A stretch of 7,525 nt of DNA from Devosia sp. (GCA_011322005.1 DROE01000085.1:1-7525); one strand, 5' to 3'. Positions 1-6,477 are shown, counted from the stretch's first letter. Program-made: numbers and translations. Notes: generated by a model not told the origin, from the sequence alone.

Positions 1-2086
1 ATATTTTCTTGTTGAAGCCACGGGCATGGAGGAGCCAAAGTCCGACGTGGTAGAAGTTGAAGCCCTTGCCCGTTCCACAATCTCCGAGTTTGAAAGCTAT
101 GTGAAACTGAACAAGAAGATTTCAGGGGATGTGGTTTCTGCAATCAACCAGATCGAGGACCGCTCCAAACTTGCGGACACCATCGCCTCTCACCTGGTGG
201 TAAAGATTGAAGAAAAGCAGAACCTTCTTGACCTGCTGTCGGTAACCGAGCGGCTTGAAAAAATTCTGGTGCTGATGGAAAGCGAAATCGGCGTTCTTCA
301 GGTCGAAAAACGCATACGCGGCCGGGTCAAGCGCCAGATGGAGAAAACCCAGCGCGAGTATTATCTTAACGAACAGATGAAAGCCATCCAGCGTGAGCTG
401 GGGGACGGGGAAGACGGGGGCGGGGGTGAGTTGGCAGAACTCGAGGAACTGCTGGCAAAAACCAAGCTCTCCAAGGAAGCACGCGCCAAGGCTGAAGGTG
501 AGTTAAGAAAACTCAAGCAAATGAGCCCCATGTCCGCCGAGGCAACCGTTGTGCGCAACTATCTGGACTGGCTGACCGGGCTGCCCTGGGGCAAGCGCAG
601 CCGCATCAAGAAAGACCTCAAAAGGGCCGAGGAGATTTTGGACGCGGACCACTACGGGCTGGAAAAGGTCAAGGAACGTATTCTGGAATACCTGGCGGTT
701 CAGAACCGCACCGGCAAACTCAAGGGCCCCATTCTTTGTCTGGTTGGCCCTCCGGGAGTGGGCAAGACCTCGCTTGGCAAATCCATCGCCAGAGCGACGG
801 GGCGCGAATTTGTGCGCATGTCGCTTGGCGGAGTGCGCGACGAAAGCGAAATCCGGGGCCACCGGCGCACCTATATCGGCTCCATGCCGGGCAAGGTAAT
901 TCAATCCATCAAGAAGGCAGGCAAGAACAATCCTCTTTTTCTGCTCGATGAAATCGACAAAATGGGTATGGATTTCAGAGGCGATCCGTCCTCGGCGCTG
1001 CTTGAGGTGCTCGACCCCGAGCAGAACAACGCCTTTAACGACCACTATCTGGAAGTGGATTATGACCTTTCGGACGTGATGTTTGTGACCACCTCGAACA
1101 CGCTGAACATTCCAGCGCCCCTGATGGACCGTATGGAAATCATCCGGCTTGGCGGCTATACGGAAGAGGAAAAGTTCGAAATTGCCCATCGCCATCTCAT
1201 CCCTCAGTCCCTTGGCGACAACGGGCTGAAGGCGGAAGAGTTCGTGCTGCCCGACGAAGGCCTGCTCCAGCTTATCCGGCGCTACACACGCGAAGCGGGG
1301 GTACGCAACCTCAAGCGCGAGATTTCCAAGCTCATGCGCAAAGCGGTCAAGGAGTTGATGACTTCCGAAGCCGACAGCATAACCGTTTCCGCCTCCCAGC
1401 TTGAGGAATATCTTGGCCCGCCACCGTTCAGGTTCGGTGAAATCGACACTGACCCGCAGGTGGGTGTGGTGACCGGTCTTGCCTGGACGCCTGTGGGGGG
1501 TGAACTGCTCACGGTGGAGGGCGTACTTACTCCGGGCAAAGGGAAGATGACCGTCACTGGCAACCTCAAGGATGTGATGAAAGAGAGCATTTCGGCTGCC
1601 GCTGCCTATGTGCGTTCGCGCTCCATTGATTTTGGCATTGAACCACCGCGCTTTGACAAAAGCGACATCCACGTCCATGTGCCCGAAGGCGCAACACCCA
1701 AGGATGGTCCTTCGGCGGGTATCGCCATGGCCACGGCAATCGTGTCCCTGATGACGCAGATCCCGGTGCGCAATGATTTGGCGATGACCGGTGAAATTAC
1801 GCTCAGAGGGCGGGTGCTGCCTATTGGAGGCCTCAAGGAAAAGCTGCTGGCCGCGCTTCGCGGGGGTATCAAAACGGTGCTAATCCCCGAAGACAATGTA
1901 CACAACCTCAAGGAGATGCCGGAGTCCGTCACTTCGGGTTTGCAGATTGTTCCGGTGTCGCGCATGGGCCAGGTCATCGAGCATGCTCTGGTCACAAGTC
2001 CAAAGCCCATCGCGTGGTCGCCCGAGCAGGCGGCCGCGGGTGCGGATGAAAACAAGGACGAAAGCGGGACCGCGGTGGCACACTAG
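1..2086 (+). CDS. lon: ATP-dependent protease La (Lon), 5'-truncated by window edge
   Basis: This is a cytoplasmic AAA+ serine protease that unfolds and degrades damaged proteins and short-lived regulators as a hexamer. The frame is already open at base 2 and reads YFLVEATG before the first ATG at 26, matching the middle of the Lon N domain, so 26 is not the true start. By comparison with E. coli Lon (784 residues, catalytic Ser679) about 110 residues lie outside the window. Counting from the Met at 26: N-domain remainder and coiled coil to about 190, Walker A GPPGVGKT at 241-248, Walker B LFLLDE at 304-309, and the protease domain from about 480. The Ser-Lys dyad is Ser563 in KDGPSAG and Lys606 in GGLKEK, both intact. 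A short Ala/Glu/Asp-rich tail ends at TAG 2084-2086. A terminator follows within 30 bases, so lon ends its own transcript. Identity is essentially certain. Confidence 0.97.
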   Translation, partial: YFLVEATGMEEPKSDVVEVEALARSTISEFESYVKLNKKISGDVVSAINQIEDRSKLADTIASHLVVKIEEKQNLLDLLSVTERLEKILVLMESEIGVLQVEKRIRGRVKRQMEKTQREYYLNEQMKAIQRELGDGEDGGGGELAELEELLAKTKLSKEARAKAEGELRKLKQMSPMSAEATVVRNYLDWLTGLPWGKRSRIKKDLKRAEEILDADHYGLEKVKERILEYLAVQNRTGKLKGPILCLVGPPGVGKTSLGKSIARATGREFVRMSLGGVRDESEIRGHRRTYIGSMPGKVIQSIKKAGKNNPLFLLDEIDKMGMDFRGDPSSALLEVLDPEQNNAFNDHYLEVDYDLSDVMFVTTSNTLNIPAPLMDRMEIIRLGGYTEEEKFEIAHRHLIPQSLGDNGLKAEEFVLPDEGLLQLIRRYTREAGVRNLKREISKLMRKAVKELMTSEADSITVSASQLEEYLGPPPFRFGEIDTDPQVGVVTGLAWTPVGGELLTVEGVLTPGKGKMTVTGNLKDVMKESISAAAAYVRSRSIDFGIEPPRFDKSDIHVHVPEGATPKDGPSAGIAMATAIVSLMTQIPVRNDLAMTGEITLRGRVLPIGGLKEKLLAALRGGIKTVLIPEDNVHNLKEMPESVTSGLQIVPVSRMGQVIEHALVTSPKPIAWSPEQAAAGADENKDESGTAVAH

Positions 2087-2112
2087 CGCATCCACACCAA
2101 CAGAAAAACTTG

Positions 2113-2144
2113 AGACGGCGCAAAGGCATACGCCGTCTTTTTTT
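2113..2144 (+). terminator. Rho-independent terminator of lon
   Basis: An 8-bp perfect stem, AGACGGCG (2113-2120) with CGCCGTCT (2131-2138), closes a 10-base loop and runs directly into seven T (2138-2144). It starts 27 bases after the lon stop. The T-run ends 26 bases before the likely start of the next gene, so it separates lon from the downstream transporter unless there is read-through. Confidence 0.9.
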
Positions 2145-2160
2145 CAGCAACGGGCGAAGC

Positions 2161-2164
2161 AGGG
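2161..2164 (+). promoter_or_regulatory. Shine-Dalgarno that decides the transporter start
   Basis: AGGG at 2161-2164 sits six bases before the ATG at 2171 but directly abuts the ATG at 2165. Normal spacing therefore favours 2171 as the initiation codon. Confidence 0.6.
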
Positions 2165-2170
2165 ATGGCT

Positions 2171-3370
2171 ATGAGCAAGGCACTGGTGGTCATTCTGCTG
2201 TCCGTGACGCTTGATGCGGTAGGCATCGGGCTGATCTTTCCAATTCTGCCCAGCCTGTTGCGGGAGTTGACCGGCGCCGGTGATATTTCGGCGCTTTACG
2301 GGGCAATCCTCGCCGGCTATGCCCTGATGCTGTTCTTGTTTTCGCCAATCCTTGGCGTGCTCTCAGACAGGTTTGGCCGCCGTCCCATTTTGATGATCGC
2401 CATGGCCGGAGCGGCCATTGACTATCTGATCATGACCTTTGCACCCAATGTGGAACTGCTGGTCATCGGGCGCCTGATTGCGGGCATGACAGCGGCCAGC
2501 ATGGCGGTGGCCACCGCCTATATTGCCGACATAACCGAGGAAAAAGACCGGGCAAGACGCTTTGGCTTTCTGGGGGCGTGTTTTGGCATCGGATTTATCA
2601 TCGGTCCCGCCCTTGGCGGCCTGCTGGGAGAGGTCTGGTTGCGTGCGCCGTTTCTTGCGGCCGCCATTCTGAACGCGTTGAATTTTGCCCTGGCGCTGTT
2701 CTTGCTGCCCGAATCCCGTGCCGGCAAGAAGAAGGCGTTCGACCTGCAACAGATAAACCCGTTCGCACCGCTAAAATGGGCGCTTTCTTTCGGCAAAATT
2801 CGCCCCCTGTTGCTGGTATTCGTCGGTCTTGCCTTTGTGGGGTCGATCTATGGCACAATCTGGGTACTGTTCACTGAGGACCGTTATGGCTGGAGCGCTG
2901 CCATGGTCGGCCTGTCGCTGGCGCTCTATGGCCTGTTCAATGCCGCCTCCCAAGCACTGCTGACAGGACCGGCGACTGCCTGGCTTGGGGAAAAGCGCGC
3001 CATTGTGTTCGGCTTGAGTTTTGAAATTATGGCGCTGATTGCCCTGGCATTCTTCGGCCAGTGGTGGGTGATCTTCATCCTTCTGCCCATATTTGCGCTT
3101 GGGGACGTTGGCGGCCCGGCCTTGCAATCCCTGCTGACATCAAAGGTGTCCGAAGAAATGCAGGGTCAGTTGCAGGGTGTGCTGATGAGCCTGTCTTCGA
3201 TTGCTGCGGTGACCGGACCGCTTTTTTTCACCCAGATTTATGCCCTCTTGCGCCCCCACTGGCCCGGTGGCATCTGGCTTATGGCGGTGGCCCTTTACGC
3301 AATATTGGTGCCCATGATCATTTTTGGCGGCTCCGCATGGCAAAGAGCCAGGCCCCCGGACCGGAAATGA
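2171..3370 (+). CDS. TetA-like MFS drug:H+ antiporter
   Basis: This is a predicted inner-membrane efflux pump of the major facilitator superfamily, in the Tet/TCR (DHA1) group. It is 399 residues from ATG 2171; ATG 2165 would add two residues but leaves no room for a ribosome site. The hydrophobicity pattern fits 12 membrane helices with a central cytoplasmic loop near 177-203 (ESRAGKKKAF...). Resemblance to tetracycline pumps is strong along the whole length: LDAVGIGLIFPILP in helix 1, motif A GVLSDRFGRRP at 62-72, AIDY near 84, YIADIT, the antiporter motif ending GPALGG at 145-150, and GQLQG late in the chain. The membrane aspartates known from TetA(B) are matched at Asp15 and Asp84, but the Asp285 position is Glu285. 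It lies between lon and hup, which are often direct neighbours in Hyphomicrobiales. No regulator gene (tetR type) is adjacent and no promoter is evident between the lon terminator and the start. The natural substrate cannot be read from sequence, and tetracycline resistance should not be assumed. Confidence 0.9.
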   Translation: MSKALVVILLSVTLDAVGIGLIFPILPSLLRELTGAGDISALYGAILAGYALMLFLFSPILGVLSDRFGRRPILMIAMAGAAIDYLIMTFAPNVELLVIGRLIAGMTAASMAVATAYIADITEEKDRARRFGFLGACFGIGFIIGPALGGLLGEVWLRAPFLAAAILNALNFALALFLLPESRAGKKKAFDLQQINPFAPLKWALSFGKIRPLLLVFVGLAFVGSIYGTIWVLFTEDRYGWSAAMVGLSLALYGLFNAASQALLTGPATAWLGEKRAIVFGLSFEIMALIALAFFGQWWVIFILLPIFALGDVGGPALQSLLTSKVSEEMQGQLQGVLMSLSSIAAVTGPLFFTQIYALLRPHWPGGIWLMAVALYAILVPMIIFGGSAWQRARPPDRK

Positions 3371-3505
3371 GCAGCTTTTGTACCTCAAATTTACAGAAAA
3401 CGCCAGAAAACCTTGTGTTTTTGCGGATATCCTTGCGTTTTCGTAAGAATCGCAGACATGTTGCGCCGGTAACGTCGCCTTGAAATTGGAGCGACTACAA
3501 ATTGT
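3371..3505 (+). promoter_or_regulatory. AT-rich leader and probable promoter region of hup
   Basis: The 147 bases between the transporter stop and the HU start are more AT-rich than the surroundings and must hold the hup promoter if hup is transcribed alone. No site is convincing. The best pair I see is TTGCGG (3421-3426) and TAAGAA (3444-3449) with a 17-base spacer, which is weak. Two imperfect 20-base units start with CCTTG at 3411 and 3431. There is no terminator for the upstream transporter, so read-through into hup is possible. Confidence 0.35.
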
Positions 3506-3510
3506 AAGGA
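3506..3510 (+). promoter_or_regulatory. Ribosome binding site of hup
   Basis: AAGGA at 3506-3510 lies seven bases before ATG 3518. This supports that ATG over the in-frame TTG at 3515. Confidence 0.75.
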
Positions 3511-3517
3511 TAGTTTG

Positions 3518-3790
3518 ATGAACAAAAACGAATTGATTGGTGTTGTTGCTGAACGTGCTGACCTGTCCAAGGGGCAGGCAGGCGAGGCTGTTGACGCGGT
3601 ATTGGACGCAATCACCTCGACTCTGAAGAGCGGCGGGGACATTCGTCTGGTGGGCTTTGGCACATTTGCCGTCACCCGGCGCAAAGCCACAAAGGGTCGC
3701 AACCCGGCTACCGGTGCCGAAATCGACATCCCGGCTTCCAATCAGGCAAAGTTCAAGCCTGGAAAGGCGCTCAAGGAAGCAATCAACTAA
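3518..3790 (+). CDS. hupB: HU-family DNA-binding protein
   Basis: This is a histone-like nucleoid protein that dimerises, bends DNA without strict sequence preference and compacts the chromosome. At 90 residues it is exactly the usual HU length. From ATG 3518: the N-terminal helical dimerisation part (MNKNELIGVVAERADLSKGQ), the turn GFGTF at 46-50, the DNA-binding beta arm GRNPATG at 60-66 with the intercalating proline at Pro63, and the C-terminal helix ending KALKEAIN. The sequence after the arm (EIDIPASNQAKFKPGK) is typical of alphaproteobacterial HU. It could also be called hupA or hup, since many alphaproteobacteria carry a single HU. An integration host factor subunit is unlikely because of the N-terminus and the lon linkage. 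It has its own ribosome site and terminator, which fits a highly expressed single-gene unit downstream of lon. Confidence 0.95.
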   Translation: MNKNELIGVVAERADLSKGQAGEAVDAVLDAITSTLKSGGDIRLVGFGTFAVTRRKATKGRNPATGAEIDIPASNQAKFKPGKALKEAIN

Positions 3791-3814
3791 CCTTTTTCTC
3801 TTTGTAACTTCAGC

Positions 3815-3844
3815 AGGGCCCCGGCAGTGTCGGGGCCTTGTTTT
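3815..3844 (+). terminator. Rho-independent terminator of hup
   Basis: A GC-rich hairpin pairs GGCCCCG (3817-3823) with CGGGGCC (3831-3837). It can be extended by wobble and AT pairs to 3815-3825/3829-3839 around a 3-base loop. It is followed by G and TTTT (3841-3844) and starts 25 bases after the hup stop. Confidence 0.85.
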
Positions 3845-3905
3845 GTCAAACCGGCGGCACCAGCCAGTGGCCGAGGTGAAATTTGCGCTTGGCACAAAAA
3901 TCGGG

Positions 3906-3934
3906 TTGACGAAAACATTGCTTGGCCCTAATCA
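3906..3934 (+). promoter_or_regulatory. Candidate promoter for the tRNA-Val
   Basis: TTGACG at 3906-3911 is a good -35 match. A 17-base spacer leads to TAATCA at 3929-3934, a poor -10. Transcription would start near 3941 and give a leader of about 90 bases before the tRNA that includes both inverted repeats described below. It is offered because some promoter is needed after the hup terminator and this is the best -35 in the gap. Confidence 0.3.
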
Positions 3935-3950
3935 GAGTGCGTTGCCAACT

Positions 3951-3971
3951 GGGGCCTTTTGCAAAGGTCCC
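3951..3971. repeat. 21-base inverted repeat ahead of tRNA-Val
   Basis: GGGGCCTTT (3951-3959) and AAAGGTCCC (3963-3971) pair over nine positions, including one G-T, around the three-base centre TGC. No T-run follows, so it is not a terminator. It could be a protein-binding site or a hairpin in the tRNA leader transcript. Confidence 0.7.
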
Positions 3972-4004
3972 TTGCCGGGGTTGTTCTGGGAAAACTTCGG
4001 CTTT

Positions 4005-4021
4005 GGACAGATAGACTGTCC
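4005..4021. repeat. 17-base inverted repeat just upstream of tRNA-Val
   Basis: GGACAG (4005-4010) and CTGTCC (4016-4021) are perfectly complementary around ATAGA, ending nine bases before the first base of the tRNA. In RNA this would be a hairpin in the 5' leader of the precursor tRNA, near the RNase P cut site. In DNA it could be an operator. Confidence 0.65.
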
Positions 4022-4030
4022 GGCCGTGAT

Positions 4031-4106
4031 GGGCGGTTAGCTCAGTTGGTAGAGCGTCTCGTTTACACCGAGAATGTCGGGAGTTCGAGCCTCTCACCGC
4101 CCACCA
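4031..4106 (+). tRNA. tRNA-Val (anticodon TAC)
   Basis: A complete 76-base cloverleaf. The acceptor stem is GGGCGGT (4031-4037) with ACCGCCC (4096-4102). The D arm is GCTC...GAGC (4040-4055). The anticodon stem TCTCG/CGAGA encloses loop TTTACAC (4062-4068) with anticodon TAC at 4064-4066, reading GTA-type valine codons. The T arm has loop TTCGAGC (4084-4090). The discriminator is A4103 and the CCA end (4104-4106) is encoded in the DNA. Five T follow (4108-4112) with no separate hairpin. A tRNA-Val close after hup is a familiar arrangement in alphaproteobacteria. Confidence 0.97.
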
Positions 4107-4214
4107 CTTTTTCCCATCAGCCCCTGTTCGACATTACGCCATTCCCGGCTTTTTCGATATGGCGCTGGGGAAGTGCAAAACCGCCATGCGCTTTTGCCGG
4201 CAGTGCTCTGGTGC
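4107..4214. other. Non-coding spacer between tRNA-Val and its 3' copy
   Basis: I find no credible gene here. It contains a 6-bp inverted repeat GCAAAA/TTTTGC (4175-4180, 4192-4197), interleaved with another, ATGGCG/CGCCAT (4159-4164, 4182-4187). Both are short enough to be chance. No 5' half of a second tRNA can be recognised. Confidence 0.5.
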
Positions 4215-4246
4215 ATATCGGGAGTTCGAGCCTCTCGCCGCCCCCA
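4215..4246 (+). repeat. Detached copy of the 3' end of tRNA-Val
   Basis: This segment repeats the variable loop, T arm, acceptor 3' strand and CCA of the tRNA-Val (4074-4106), 141 bases downstream. It differs by two substitutions (G to A in ATATC, and A to G at the first acceptor base) and loss of the discriminator A. The block TTCGAGC plus flanking stem strands (4220-4236) is identical. It ends 21 bases beyond the recG stop. Such a copy is what site-specific integration into a tRNA 3' end leaves, but a decayed second tRNA gene would look the same. No integrase remains nearby. Confidence 0.75.
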
Positions 4247-4267
4247 TTTCCTACTTTCCAATCTGCA

Positions 4268-6376
4268 CTATCCGGCCCTGATGAGGGGGATGGCGAGATC
4301 GCGCCGGAATGTGTAAAGAGCCATGCGCACGGCTTCGCCCTTGTCTCCGCACAATTCCGGGTTGTTTTCAAGAATTTTCCTGGCGTCGCCATGTGCCCAT
4401 TCCAGCAGGTGCCGGTGCACATCTGGGATGGCCAGCAGATAGCCCGGCATGCCGGACTGCCGTGTGCCAAGCACATCACCGGACCCGCGCAGTTTCAGGT
4501 CCTGTTCGGCGATTTTGAACCCGTCCTCCGTTTTGCACAGGGTTTCCAGTCGTTTTCGCGCCGTGTCGCCCAGCGGTTCTTTGTAAATCAGAAGACAGGC
4601 ACTTTGCGCCGTGCCCCGCCCCACGCGCCCGCGCAGCTGGTGCAACTGGGCCAGCCCGAAACGCTCGGCATGTTCGACAACCATGATGCTCGCCGCGGGC
4701 ACATCGACGCCCACCTCGATAACCGTGGTTGCCACAAGGATGCGTATTTCTCCGGCGGCGAATGCCTCCATGACCTTTTGTTTTTCCGGGCTGCTCATGC
4801 GCCCGTGAATGAGGCCGACCTGTGCGCCAAACACTTTCTTTAATGCCAGATAGCGGTCCTCCGCCGAGACAAGGTTAACCAGCTCGCTCTCTTCAACCAG
4901 CGGACAGACCCAGTAGGCCTGCGCGCCCTCATCAATGCGTTTTTTCAGACGCGCCACCACCCGGTCGTAACTACCGATACCGATCATTGCGGTCTCGATG
5001 GGTTGGCGACCAGCGGGTTTCTCTTTGAGCAAAGAGACTGCCATGTCGCCAAAATGGGTCAGGATCAGCGTGCGCGGAATCGGGGTCGCCGTCATCACCA
5101 GCAGGTCGCTGCGCGCACCTTTTTCAGAAAGAGCAAGGCGCTGGTGCACGCCAAAACGGTGCTGCTCGTCGACCACCGTGAGCCCCAGATCGGCGAAGAC
5201 CACGCCTGATTGAAACAGAGCATGGGTGCCGATGATTATTTGTGCCGCGCCGCTTTCAATTTGCCCCAGCGCCTCCCTCCGCGCCGCCGCCGGCATTTTC
5301 CCGGTCACCAGAATACAAGTGATGCCCAGATGGTCGCAAAACGGCTTGATGGTGGCAAAATGCTGGGCGGCCAGCAATTCGGTGGGGGCCATCAGTGCCG
5401 ATTGTGCACCGCTCTCGGCCATCGCTGCCATTGCCATCAATGCGACCACGGTTTTGCCAGCACCCACGTCGCCCTGCAGCAGCCTTGACATGCGGTTGGG
5501 GGAGGCGAGGTCGTGCCGGATTTCATCAACCGCTGCCCGCTGGCCTTCGGTCAGCTGGTAGGGCAGGGCAGTGAGAAGCTTCTTGGTCAGTTCACCGCTG
5601 AACGTTCGGGCAATGCCGCGCTGCACGACCATTCTGGTGCGGATCAATTGCAGCGTGAGCTGTCCGGCAAGATATTCATCATAGGCCAGACGCATCCGGG
5701 CCGGACTGCGCACATCCAGATTTTCCGGGCTGGCGGGATTGTGCACCGCCCGCATGGCCTCAGAAAATCCCGGCCATGCGTTTTCCTCAAGCCGTTGCTC
5801 CTCAATCCATTCGGGCAGGTCGGGCAGGGTGGCAAGCGCCTCGCGCACCAGCCGCCCCAGCACCTTTGAAGAGAGCCCGTGGGTCAGCGGATAGACCGGC
5901 TCGACCTGCGGCATGGTCTCAAACTTGTCCAGCGCCACCATGTAATGGGGGTGCACCATCTGCTTTTGCCCGTTGAAAAAGTCGATTTCCCCGGAGACAA
6001 AACGCTGTTCCCCTTTGGGCAGGGCGCGCTCGATCCAGCTGCCCTTGTTGCCAAAAAACACCAGTGAAATTTCCCCGCTCTCATCGTGTGCTTTCACCCG
6101 ATGGGGAATGTGGCGTTTGGTGCGCGGGGCGGGCAGGTGGGCATCCACATGCACTTTGATGGTGGCGACCTGCCCGATGGGTGCATCAGCAATGCTGGAG
6201 CGCCGACGTCGATCCACAACTCCGGCCGGCATGTGCATCAACAGGTCCAGCACGATGGGGTCCTGGCCCTCATCACGGGCAAAAAACCGGCCCATCAGCG
6301 TGTTGAGTTGTGGCCCCACGCCCCTGAACGCGCGCAGCGAACGAAACAGCGGGTCAAGGATGGGGGGACGTGACAA
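4268..6376 (-). CDS. recG: ATP-dependent DNA helicase RecG
   Basis: This is a monomeric double-strand DNA translocase that reverses stalled replication forks and branch-migrates Holliday junctions and R-/D-loops. It is 702 residues, close to the family norm (E. coli 693). Domains are the N-terminal wedge/OB region to about 250, then two helicase lobes. Visible motifs: Walker A GDVGAGKT at 302-309 (Lys308), motif II DEQH at 403-406, motif III TATPIPRT at 429-436, motif V ATTVIEVGVD near 549-558, and motif VI QLHQLRGRVGRG at 577-588. The C-terminal TRG region has LRGSGDVLGTRQSG near 629-642. The start is TTG at 6376-6374. An in-frame TGA lies eight codons upstream and the next start-like codon would remove conserved N-terminal sequence (SRPPILDPLF). 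It ends at TAG 4268-4270. It is divergent from sdhE-mfd. No clear terminator is seen beyond its stop. Confidence 0.96.
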   Translation of the reverse strand: MSRPPILDPLFRSLRAFRGVGPQLNTLMGRFFARDEGQDPIVLDLLMHMPAGVVDRRRRSSIADAPIGQVATIKVHVDAHLPAPRTKRHIPHRVKAHDESGEISLVFFGNKGSWIERALPKGEQRFVSGEIDFFNGQKQMVHPHYMVALDKFETMPQVEPVYPLTHGLSSKVLGRLVREALATLPDLPEWIEEQRLEENAWPGFSEAMRAVHNPASPENLDVRSPARMRLAYDEYLAGQLTLQLIRTRMVVQRGIARTFSGELTKKLLTALPYQLTEGQRAAVDEIRHDLASPNRMSRLLQGDVGAGKTVVALMAMAAMAESGAQSALMAPTELLAAQHFATIKPFCDHLGITCILVTGKMPAAARREALGQIESGAAQIIIGTHALFQSGVVFADLGLTVVDEQHRFGVHQRLALSEKGARSDLLVMTATPIPRTLILTHFGDMAVSLLKEKPAGRQPIETAMIGIGSYDRVVARLKKRIDEGAQAYWVCPLVEESELVNLVSAEDRYLALKKVFGAQVGLIHGRMSSPEKQKVMEAFAAGEIRILVATTVIEVGVDVPAASIMVVEHAERFGLAQLHQLRGRVGRGTAQSACLLIYKEPLGDTARKRLETLCKTEDGFKIAEQDLKLRGSGDVLGTRQSGMPGYLLAIPDVHRHLLEWAHGDARKILENNPELCGDKGEAVRMALYTFRRDLAIPLIRAG

Positions 6377-6426
6377 TCTGGAGGGGCCTTTTTTGCATCA
6401 GGTTTGTCTTCCGGTGCAGGTTAGAC

Positions 6427-6455
6427 CGGATAAAGCCGCGACAAAAGGCTGACAA
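6427..6455 (-). promoter_or_regulatory. Candidate recG promoter
   Basis: Read on the minus strand, TTGTCA (6455-6450, five of six consensus bases) is followed after 17 bases by TATCCG (6432-6427, three of six). Transcription would begin around 6420, about 45 bases before the TTG start. The prediction is by eye only. Confidence 0.3.
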
Positions 6456-6477
6456 TTGCATTTGGGAAGGCTAATAG
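6449..6477 (+). promoter_or_regulatory. Candidate sdhE-mfd promoter
   Basis: CTGACA at 6449-6454 (five of six -35 bases) is followed after 17 bases by TAATAG at 6472-6477 (three of six). Its -35 overlaps the -35 of the candidate recG promoter on the other strand. The prediction is by eye only. Confidence 0.3.

Noticed and set aside
409..431. G-rich run in lon as a possible regulatory quadruplex
   Set aside because: It encodes the Gly/Glu-rich linker of Lon in frame, and the protein-level explanation is sufficient.
503..1678. Long open frame on the minus strand across lon
   Set aside because: It lies wholly inside the well-supported lon gene, has no recognisable domain and a His/Arg-rich composition typical of antisense reading of a GC-rich gene.
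3515..3517. TTG as the HU start
   Set aside because: It would add one Met-coding codon before the ATG. The AAGGA spacing and the standard 90-residue HU length favour ATG 3518.
3140..3895. Minus-strand frame of 251 codons over the hup region
   Set aside because: It is antisense to the transporter end, hup and its terminator, with no domain.
3959..4843. Open frame of 294 codons on the plus strand crossing the tRNA and the recG 3' end
   Set aside because: It reads through the tRNA and then antisense to conserved RecG motifs. No family resemblance and no credible ribosome site.
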